Shown here piece after piece: positions 12,101 to 24,100 of a stretch of DNA of 64,000 nt (positions within the stretch are counted from its first letter, which is position 1; the number at the start of each line of letters is the position of its first letter). This DNA comes from Aspidapion aeneum (lineage: Eukaryota > Arthropoda > Insecta > Coleoptera > Brentidae). The stretch is from assembly GCA_963576565.1 (NCBI GenBank), contig OY755039.1, positions 135,015,369-135,079,368 of the forward strand. The letters run 5' to 3'. Below the pieces are notes generated by a model, which worked only from the letters and a program-made list of their open reading frames with translations, was not told the origin of the DNA and did not search any database. The position numbers and the translations under genes are program-made.

Positions 12101-15100
12101 ATTTTTTCACTTATTTACATATATATTAGCTCACACTACTACTATACTATAGTAGTGTGAGCAATAGTGATCCTAATTTTTTCGAGAAAAAAAAAGTTGC
12201 TCCGATTTCAAAATTTTTTATATATCTTTGCGTTTCAGATGATTTCGAAACTTTTTTATTGCGCCGTCTGTCTGTCTGTCTGTATGTCTGTGTGTCTGTC
12301 TGTAACGACCAACGCGCATAACTCAAAAACCGCTTGGCCGATTTTAATGAAATTTGGTACCTAGGCTGGGTCTTGGGTCGAGATGGTCCCATTTAAAAAT
12401 GAATAAAATCCACCGAACACAAACCAAATAAAAGGGTGGGGGTATATTTCAAAAATTAGAGTTTATGTGAAAATATGGCGCGTGTGATATTAAATGAAAG
12501 GTAATTGAGTCTGCAGATGAACAAAATACATTTTAATTTATTTAAAAAAAGGGTGGGGGTATATTTTAAAAATTAGAGTTTAAGTGAAAATATGGCGTGT
12601 GTGATATCAAACGAAAGGTAATTGAGTCCGGACTTTATCAAAATACATTTTAGTTTTTGTTTTTTTTAAGGGTGGGGGTAGATTTCAAAAATTTGAGTTT
12701 AAGTCAAAACATGGCTTGTGTGGTATCAAACAAAAGGTAATTTAGTCTGGAGTTGAATAAAATATATTTTAGTTTTTAGTTATATTAGCTCACACGTACA
12801 CTATAACTATAGTACCTAGTGTGAGCTTAGGGGCCCATATATTGGCAGAGTATTTTGTTGCGCCGTCTGTCTGTCTGTATGTCTGTCTGTCTGTAACGAC
12901 CAACGCGCATAACTCAAAAACCGGTTGTCCGATTTTAATGAAATTTGGTACCTTGGCTGGATCTTGCATCGAGATGGTCCCATTTAAAAATGAACAAAAT
13001 CCACCGAGCACAAGCCAAATAAGAGGGTGGGGGTAGATTTCAAAAATTAGAGTTTATGTGAAAATATGGCGTGTGTGATATCAAACGAAAGGTAATTGAG
13101 TCTGGAGTTAAACAAAATTAATTTTAGTTTAAAAAAAAGGGTGAAGGTAGATTAAAAAAATTAGAGATTAACTGAAAATATGGCGTGTGTGATATCAAAC
13201 GAAAGGTAATTGGGTCTAGAGTTAAAAAAAACATATTTTAGTTTTTTTAACAAAGGGTGGGGGTAGATTTCAAAAATTCGAGTTTAACTTAAAACATGGC
13301 TTGTGTGGTATCAAGCGATAGGTAATTGAGTTTGGAGTTGAATAAAATATATTTAAGTTTTTAGTTATATTAGCTCACCCGTACTCTACATCTATAGAAC
13401 CTAGTGTGAGCTTAGGTGCCCATATATTGGCAGAGTATTTTTTAATAGAAAAACACAAATTTACAAGCTACTTAACTTACTCTTTAAAATTCACGGCCAC
13501 AAATTATAACTTAAAACACTGTCACTCGACAATTTTAACAAAAAAAATTGAAAACAAAACTAACTAGGGTTTTGTCATTGCCAAGATTTGATTTTGTAAG
13601 CCTACTACGCCTAAAAAGCGAAATTCGTCAAAAATATATTAAAATAGTATGTGCGGCGTCGTACAACAAGATCATGCGAGGGGAATAAGCGATTTGATTG
13701 CAAGTTTAACTAGGAATTTAAGGTTAGGAAAAAAGGTGACATCAAAGGCATAACAAACCGCCAATTGTCTGTCATGTATGTTTTTATTTATTTGTTTATT
13801 TAATGTTGTGTGAAATATTGTCAATTCGATTGAAGTTATTAAAAATGTTAATAAAGTTAAGGACAATTTTTTTATTATTTATCAATTCAAAGATGTATTT
13901 ACGGGATTTAAAACTTATGTTTTCTGAGGAAGGGATCGTAGACGACAGTCCTGGGGGCATCATCACAAGAAAGTCGTGGAAGGGGGAGGAGGGGTCGTTG
14001 GGAGGATACAAGTATTTTATTGCTTTGTTTTTATTGAATGGATAACGAAAGCGACGAGAAATATTCGCCATAGCGGTATCAAATCCTAAAATTTTCCTAA
14101 GGTGGATTTTTGTTTAGTTTTTGATTGATTGCAGGATGGAAGTGACAAAAAGTATTAAAATAGAGGTCTGGAAGCGTTAAGAAAGTCTATTGGAAGGCAG
14201 GGGTTAAACTCGGTAAGGGGGTCAAAAATCGGAGAGTCCTTAATGGTTTTATTTACTTATTCTTCATGATAGATAGCTGAAAACGGTTAGACATACTTAC
14301 TAACCGAAACGTCTTGTTTAAAAGAAATAAAGACTAAAGTCTGAAATTTTGTTTCTACTGCCTCAAAAGTTTTATGATTTTTAAGTTGTATCAGTGTGAC
14401 AATCCTGCTAAATCACACTTCCGCTTGTCAAATTCTGGTAGATTTTTTTTTCTTTAACTAAGTATGCCCATAAGTAAACAAAAATGTAAAAGTTAGAATT
14501 TGTTTTTGGTTTTTGGGATTTTTTCGCTAGATTTACTTGCCTATTCGAAACAAAAATGTTTTATAAACTCCTGTCCGAACAATTTCCCGTTTTACTCAAT
14601 GGCTTACTGTGACTAACTGCCTCGGTGTGGCGAATTAAACGATGACAAAAATATAAATAAAGCAAGCCACTAAGTAAGGGAGACCGGCACCAGCGATGTC
14701 CAGTAAATTTCTTCAACTTAGCTGGGGACAAAATAAGAAATTGAGCAAAATGAACATTTTGCAACAAATGAACTTCTTCCTCTCAGTTTTTAATTTACTA
14801 TAGTACTCACAGTGCAAAGTTAGGAAAATGGGTTTATACCATAGACGAATGACATTATAGACCAGACACTTACACGGTGGGAGTTGTATTACTAAATTGG
14901 CGCAGTATACCGGGGTGTTGTGCACGAATCAGCGCCTCTTCAACTTTGTGCTCCGTACTAAACATTTACAGGGGGATTTGACACAATATAACGCTTGCGC
15001 AGTTTGTCTCTAAGCTACAGGATGGCTTTTCAAATTATTGTATACCGGTTGCTCGTAGCCATCAATGAAATCGTTCTCCAATCAAGCTGCATCTTTTAAT

Positions 15101-18100
15101 ATAGTGTTTTGAACAGTTTTTATCAAATTAAATTTTAACACTAAAAAACTCATTCTACTCGTCAATTACATAGATTTAAATTTAAACGATGCGCGCTGAT
15201 AAGAATGAGTTATTTTGTGTCAAAGCTCAATTTGCTTAAAAAGACTCTATAAACACCCATCAATAAGGAAGCTTAATCAAAGAATGTTTAAATTAATGAC
15301 TACTAGCAATAAAAAAAAAGGAAAGTTAAATTTTTATTCAATCTATAAGGTTTAAAGTTTGTTTCCCATTCATTTAGGTACATAACTTTCCTTGAAAGGC
15401 TAATTTTCTAGTTAAAAAAAGACTGGGCTCTTTGACGAATGTTATGCAGTAAATTCCTTTTTATTAGTGCATAGAAAATATCTACATATTCTACATTAAC
15501 TTAAATTAATAATCTATACTTTTACAATGCTTTATACATAATAAAGTTGCAAATATAGGTTTCTATAAACGGAAACTTTTTTAAATGTTTTTTCATGAAA
15601 AATAAAAATTTGTAACGTAAGCCTTTTAAAGTAAAGTGAATATTGCCGGTTATTCATTTAATTAAACAGGATCCGGCATAATGATCTCCCACATTTTGCA
15701 CTGCCACTGTGCCTGAATCACTGAAGAGAGGGGAAGCTTAGCGTAGTTGGTTGGTAGCTCGCGGCTTGCCATTACCTTGCCATCGTGTCTTCGTTATCGA
15801 GACCTTAAGCAAAAGTAGGTAACGAATCTGTGATTACGACACAAAGAACTTTTCGTACTCACTTCGCACTTGGTAGACATGTTTTAGTTCCAGATACTTT
15901 GGGAATATCTGAACACTATTCCCGAACCATTGACGAATTAAAAGCAGCAATACACCAAGAAATTACAGGAATATCGCTTTAGAGTTACTGCACGAGTGAA
16001 ACTTTCAGAAATCAGCTTCGACTGTGTACCGAAAAAAATTAAATAGCATTTACAATGGCGTTTTTATTATGGGAGATCATTCTGCCGGACCCTGTATATA
16101 AGTATAGTGAAATAATCTATGTTTTTCCAAATATTAACATTTAAAACTAAACATTTAAAAACTCCGTCCAGGTTCAACGTGTCCATCACACACTATATAT
16201 TTGTGAATTTCGTCTTTCGTCAAAGTTAGTTATTTTTTTGCCGAACTATTTTTTTTAGGTTCCGTTTGGGAATGGCGCTTGCTAACATAGTCTTCGCACC
16301 CACGAACACAAAATTGTTTTCTTTTAAATTTCTTAATTACCGATAGGCCACAATTTAGCAAAAAACCCTTTTAAAAATAAGGTAAAAAGTCGAAAAATCA
16401 CGAAAAACTGCAACCACAAATGAAAAATGCCGAATTACATTTACGTCATATTTTTATCTGTTTTGCCAATGTCAGTCATAATCAAAAACATATAGCGAGA
16501 GTAGCGGTTAATGTCCATGGCGACAGCACTGGAGTCTGTACATAATATTTTTATACCAGGGGTGACGGTCTGTAATAGGCGCCTCTCGAACTTTGTATTC
16601 CGAACTAATGTATACAGGAGGTATGTATAACAGTATTATGACCAGACCGGGGTGCTTTCCTTACTATAAATAATTAGTATACTGTGATTTATACTTAGCC
16701 AAACTTACCTGAATGAACTCTAGAATGTTTACGCAAATCTCCAGAAGTCTTGAATGGCTTGCTACATTCTTCACATAGGTAAGGCTTTTCACCTGTATGT
16801 GTCCTAACGTGTGTTTTTCTGCCAAAATTCGTTGCAAATATTTTGTCACAGCCTTCAATAGTACAAGCATAAGGTTTAATGTCTGTCGTGTGACATTTCA
16901 TATGAACCTTAAAGAAACAAATTAGATTTTATAATTGACACCAAAACCTTCTTTTCGCAGGACAAAATAGCGCAGGAAAAACTAGCGAGTTGAGAAAATA
17001 GCGCGTGGACAAAAGTAATTTTTTATTTATGCTGGCTGGTTTTATAGTATACTAAAAAAAGACTAATCTGACCTGGTCAAGTTAGTATGATAAAAAAAAT
17101 ACTCTGCCAATCTATGGGCACCTAAGCTCACTAGTACCACTATAGTTATAGTGTGAGCTAATATAATCAAAAACTGAAATATATTTTATTCAACTCCAGA
17201 CTCAATTACCTTTCGTTTGATACCACACAAGCCATGTTTTGACTTAAACTCAAATTTTTTTAATCTACCCCCCACCCTTCTTTTAAAAAAACTAAAATGT
17301 ATTTTGTTTAACTCCAGACTCAATTACCTTTCGTTTGATATCACACACGCCATATTTTCACTTAAACTCTAATTTTTGACATCTACCCCCACCCTTATTT
17401 AAAAAATAAACTAAAATTATTTTTTTTTAACTCCAGACTTAATTACCTTTCGTTTGATATCACACACGCCATATTTTCACATAAACTCTAATTTTTGGAA
17501 TCTACCCCCACCCTTTTATTTGGCTTGCGTTCGGTGGATTTTGTTCATTTTTAAATGGGACCATCACGGCCCAAGACCCAACTTAGGTACCAAATTTCAT
17601 TAAAATCGGACAAGCGGTTTTTGAGTTATGCGGGTTGGTCGTTAAAGACAGACAGACAACAAAACAAAAAAGTTTCAAAATCATCTGAAACGCAAAAATA
17701 TATAAAAATTTTTGAAATCGGAGCAACTTTTTTTTTCTTGAAAAAATTAGGATCACCATAGCTCACACTACTTATAGTAGTAGTGTGAGCTAAAATCTAA
17801 CTGTATTACTATACTAACCTGACCTGGCTAGGATATGATAATAAAATTAAAACCTAACCTGACCAGGCAATATAATAAAAAAACTAACCTAACCTGCAGG
17901 CTGGCTTTTAGTATACGAACCTTACCAGTTCGGGTTAGATTTGCAGGTTAGGTTTTAGTATATTAACCTAACTAGGTCAAGGTAGGTCAGTTTTTATATT
18001 ATATTGACCAAACCGGGCAAGGTCAAGTTTTTTACCTATTGGGGACTTATTGGAATAAAACCTGACTTTATTTTAGAGTCGACTTTATTTTGACACATTT

Positions 18101-21100
18101 ACATAGAAAACTAACAGCTGACCTCTCAAAATTGACATACCAAAGCCAAATTTAATAATAAAGACGCTAACTTTCATTTTATAAATACCGACACTAATAA
18201 ATCCGATTTTTAAATACACAAAGGCCGAATTTTGAAGGAGAGCAGCTGCTTTTTATATGTAAATCTGTCACCATAGGGTCGATTTTAAAATAAGGTCAGG
18301 TTTTATTCCAATAAGTGTCTATTATATTAAAACATGCGCTATTTTGCGCTGTTTTGTCCCGACCTATTTTTGAACGTGTTATTTTGTACCGCGCCATTAG
18401 CGCTATTTCATACATGAGCCCCCCCTCATTAACCCGGCAGGACACGCGCCAAAAAAAAATAAGTCATCACACAATTTAAGGAAACCGTAGGACATACAAT
18501 TTGGGTTAAATAAAAAAGAAGGCGCTACTCTGTGCTGTATCGAAATTAAAAATCGACAGAGGTTTCAAAACATCATCGTAGCCTCCATATTGAAACCGGC
18601 GTGTTTTTACTCGGTTTCCAAAACTACAATTCAATCAATTACAATTAGTGTCAATCAATTCTAAAATCATTCCAATCCGTTACCTCAACTCCTCACAGTG
18701 ATTTCGATCAACTCAAGAACTCTGGTAGAAGCCTGGGCGCCCAGTGAATGGAAAAAGCAAGGTAGGTGTCAATCGACATTTTGTATGGTTCTCGCGTTAT
18801 TTTTATTTTTTATTTAATGCGTTAAAAGTTTAACCAGCGCCTAAAGCTATCGAAAGGGTGTATGTCTTGTGCATACATTTTTATGACAAAAATTAAAAAT
18901 TGTTTTTTTTTTTTTAATTGAAATATCGTCATCAACAAAGGAGCAGGCACACCTTAAATGGGATTTTAAAAAATCCACGATTTTGATGAAATTTTAGTAT
19001 TGTAGATCCTCTTAATCAAAAGTTCTTGTGGACTCAAGACGATGCTATGACAGTTTGCGAGATACAGTAGCGGGTATGCTGCTCCTCCAAAATGAGAATA
19101 CATTGAAATTCTTTGCCCATTAGCACACTCCAAGTGAACACACTATTTTGACGTTTAAATTATGCGGTTTCTCCATAGAAACAAAGACAGCCCACTTTGA
19201 TTTTACAAAATACTCAATAAACACCCCCTCCACTGAAGGTCGATCAACTCCTTTCAATTTAGTAGCGAATGTCGGTTTTTTTACCTTCCTGGCCCGCGCA
19301 GCAATGGCTAGGGAAGGTAATATTTTCGAGGAAAAATAAAAAGATCCATGAGGGATCTGATACCATCCTAGCTAGTCTATTAGCCTTGAAAACAGTTTTT
19401 TGTAAATATCTCGAAAACTAAAGCTCTTACAAAGTTTTTGGTTATAACACAAAATGTAGTCTGTTATATTCGGAAAACCGCATATTGATACGATGGTCCG
19501 TTAAAAAGGCACACATCACGACGATATTGCTAAGATAGGTCAAAATACACCCAAATAACACATTCTTGGCGTATTCTCAAAAAAAAAAAAAAAATCGTCA
19601 AAAATAATTTCTCTAGCAATGGCTAAGGTAAAAATAAACAAATAAATTCGTTCTTTCTCTTTTTTCAACCAACGGCAACCTAGATATCGCCATTCAAAGT
19701 CGACCCCTTGTTTGTTCACATATAGTATCTAATTTTCAAAAAATCAATGTATTTTTGACTCGTAAATCCAAAATTAGTAGAATAATATTATAGTAGCACG
19801 TGGCTTACGAAGCATTTTCGTAAAAAGAGGCTAGAGAAGTAAAATTTAAGTGACAAGTATAATGGAATATTCTTCCGTCGCTGGTGAACAAAAAAATAAT
19901 AAAAATTGGCCCAATAAGTAGCAAACATTTACTTCAAAATAAAATTACATACCGTTGATTCGTAAAAAGTAACAAATGATTCTGTACATCCAGTGTATAG
20001 GCATTTATACTCTTGTGATGATGTAGAATTTTCTCCTTGTTCTCCCAGTAAACTTGAAACTTCAACGAGGGTTGATTCTTCTACAAGACGTTCATTTGGA
20101 TCCTCACCTAAAAAGACTATTAATTGAATCTGCGAGGACTGTTTAGCATATAACAACTTTCCATTTGCGAATTTCCTTCAACGGTACATACAGTGTGTCC
20201 CAACGAAAACGAAACAGAGGCGTTTTTGGGTATTTAGAATATTTTTTCGAAAAATTCCTCGGACACGTCGATTTAGTTTTTGAGGGTTCGGTTCGGTTCG
20301 GTTCGAGGGGTATACTTTACCCCTATATTTTGAATAGGGAAAGTGGGTCTAGTGATACCTTATTTTGAAGCTCTCTTAAATATCTTTACAACCGTGTAAA
20401 AGTTTCAAAAATCCATCGATTAGTTTTTGAGATATTTGCCTTCAAACTTTCAAATTTAACATGGACTGATAAAATAAAAATTTAAATAGAAATTTATTAT
20501 TTTTCCGATTTAATTTTTATTTTATCATTCCATGTTAAATTTGAAAATTTGAAGGCAAATATCTTAAAAACTAATCGATGGATTTTCGAAATTTTTACAC
20601 GGTTGTAAAGATATTCAAGAGAGCTTCAAAATAAGGCATCACTAGACTCACTTTGCCTGTTCAAAATATAGGGGTAAAGTATACCCCTTGAAGGGGGTTC
20701 GTGCTACAAAAATTTCAAGATAGCCAAAAAGTGTCCCCCTCAAAAACTAAATCGACGTGTCCGAGGAATTTTTCGAAAAAATATTCTAAATTTTTGGAAG
20801 TGGTAAATAGCAAGTATAATTTATGACATTTTTGTCAGCATTGTTACATTTTGTTTTCACATTTTACTTAAAAAGAACAATTTTCAAGACAAGTATATTT
20901 ATGAAGCTCACTAAGGATAATTCATGACAAAGTACTAGAATAATCTACAATATTCGATACATACAGCTACTTTTTTAACTAAAGGTGCTGACTTAGAGCA
21001 ATAAGCAGATACTATTTACACTTTTGATAGACGCAACTCAGCACAAATGAGTCTTTATGTTTCTAGAAGGGGGGTGGTCTGAGACACACTGTATCGTTAA

Positions 21101-24100
21101 TGCCGGAATATGACATATGACAAGGTGGTGTTTTCAGCTTGGAAGTTCTGTCATTTATTCCAATTAGCAAAGTTGTTGATTGATGGATTGATGAGTTGCG
21201 CCAGCAAGAATAGGTTTTGGGAGTCCCCGACACTGCAGCTATTTAGCTTATTGTATCTCCTGCTAGGTGGTTTTCCCTAGTTTAGGAGGCTTGACGACCT
21301 CACAAAGAGCAGTAGCCCCTTTACTAGGTTTCTCTGACAGTCTGCCTCTCTGGAAGGGTTTTCTTCCAGGAGGATTTTTGTTCTGCAGAAGTTCAGTGCT
21401 GGGCACTCAAATATTATGTGAGAGGCTGTTTCGTCGTCCTCGTCACAAAGTCTGCATATGGGCTCATCTCTGTAGATTCCCATTCTATGCATATGTTTTC
21501 TCAGTGTGCAGTGACCGGTTATAAGTCCCGTTACCTGCCTGATTTGTTTTCTATTGAGTTTTAGTAGTTCACAGCTGAGTGAGGGCAAAGTTGTTAATGA
21601 CTGTTTCTCATCTCAGTTCAGGATATCGAAGTGTTCAGTAAATGTTTTAAAACAACTAATCTCCATCTAGTAGATGAAATTCAATTCTTAAATAATGAAG
21701 GGTTGGGTGTATGATCAGAGCAGCCTGGAGAGTCATTTCATAGGGAGTTCCTTAAAACTTACAGATAAAATTACTATAAATAATATACATTTAATGTAGT
21801 TGAATATTCAAACTTTCTTGATGATAACTCTATGCTTACCAGCAAAACAAGCATCCTTACTAATATCTTTAATTCATTCGAGCTTAGTCAATTTAACAAA
21901 GTAAAAAACCGGAACAATCGTATACTGGATCTTGTCCTATACAATGGATCTCAGTGTGATGTTCACAGAGCTATCGACCTTATTAGCAATGAGGTTCCTC
22001 ACCACCCTCCCCTCCTTGTTAATATACGATTCAAAAGAAATAATTCTCGGCCAAACAATAACAAAACTAATAAATCCCCCATCTATAATTTTAAAAAGGC
22101 AAATTTTAATGCTCTTTATCATGACCTATTACATACTGACTGGTCAGCGCTATTTAATTTGACAGATATAAATATTGCGTGCACTGCTTTTTATGATTCA
22201 CTTTATTCAACCATCAACAAATGGGTCCACAAATATACTCCTAAAGCTAAAGTTAAATATCCACCCTGGTACACCTATGAAATCAAAAAGAATATTCGTC
22301 TAAAAAACAAACTTCACATAAAATATAAAAGAAAGAAGGATTCTGCAACAAAACTTTGGTATTACTACTCTTCGGGCTAAAATTAAGAACGATATAAATA
22401 CTGCATATTAACAATACATTAATCATACAGAGCAACTGATTAACGAGGATCCCAATAAGTTGTGGGCTTACATTAATTCGAAACGTTCATCTGGGTCTCG
22501 GATACCTGATTCCATGGTTTATAGTGACACACAAATAGACAATACATCTCAAATTGCCTCTGCGTTTGCTGATTTCTTTCATAAATCATTCAATCCGCAA
22601 AGCGATTTGGCAAACATGTCGACAGATAAATCAAAAATTATATTTCCAGTCATCGACATCCGGTCCTTTTCTGAGGAAGAAGTGCTCCAAACCTTAAAAT
22701 CATCAAAGAATAAAATGACATGCGGTCCAGATCTTTTACCATCTTTCCTTATTAGGGATTGTTCCAACTTACTTGCTAAACCTCTCACATATCTCTATAA
22801 TCTCTGTATCTCTACTCAATCCATTCCCAGTGTTTGGAAACGCTCCAAGGTTAGCCCTATCCACAAAAAATCAGATAAAACAGATATTACTAACTACAGG
22901 CCCATTACGATAATAAACAACTTCTTAAAATTCCTTGAAATTCTTGTACATAACAAACTTTTTCATCTAGTAAAAAACAGAATTTCCCCTTTACAGCATG
23001 GTTCTTTGAAAGGACGTTCTACAACAACCAACCTGGTGATCACCACACAAACTATTGCTGAAACACTAGATAGCTCTTCCCAATTGGACATCATACACTG
23101 ACCTATCCAAAGCATTCGACAAGTTAGATCATCAGATCTTATTATCTAAACTTGAACTTTTTGGCTTTTCAGATAATCTCTTACAGTTTATGAAATCGTG
23201 GCTTTCAGATCGAATGCAATTTGTCTCAATAAATGGAATTGACTCTCCCGAATACATCTCATCTTCGGGAGTGCCTCAAGGGTCGGTGTTAGGGCCATTA
23301 TTATTCGACATCTTTATTAATGATGTGTGTGATGAACTTAATTCAATGACGCTACTGTATGCTGATGATCTCAAGCTTTTCCTTCGTATTGACTCACTGG
23401 AGGATTGCCAAAGTCTCCAAAAAGACGTGGATACTCTTATCGCTTGGTGTACCATAAATAAACTATCCATGAACATAGACAAATGTCAAGTAATATCATT
23501 TACATTAAAAGCAAATCCAATTCTATATAACTACTCAATAAACCAAACATTTTTATCTAGACCTGACTCTTTTCGCAACCTAGGAATAATTTTTGACAAG
23601 AAATTATCCTTCACAAAGCATATTGAAACTATAACATCAGAAACGACTAAGACCTTGGTTTTTATTACCAGACTAAGCCGCGAATTTCAAAATATAAAAA
23701 CTCTGAAAACATTGTTCTTCTCCTTTGTCGGGTCAAAATTAGAATATGCTTCCAAAATAACATTCACATTGAAGATCTAGAAAGGGTTCAGCGAAGATTT
23801 CTTAAGTTACTTTACTTTAAAACTTATGGAATATATCCTCCTCAAGGTTTTCCAGAAGAAAATTTACTTGAAATGTTCGATATGCAATCCTTATCTAACA
23901 GGAGGAGCTATTTTTCTCAGGTATTTCTGTTTAAGGTCCTGCACAACCAAATCGACTGTCCTGATATATTAAGTAAAATTAATTTTCTAGTTTCTCGTTT
24001 GTCTTCACGTCAAAATCTGACATTCTTTTTACCAAGAGTTCAAACAAATAAATTACAGTTTTCTCCACTTCATGTTATGTGCAGAACTTCTAATAAATGT

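Noticed and set aside
12167..12392. Small frames rich in VCLSVCMSV or DRQTYRQTD at several places (also 5512-5760, 12790-13036, 17555-17761)
   Set aside because: These are translations of the (GTCT)n tract and neighbouring conserved repeat sequence in the tandem-repeat elements, not genes.
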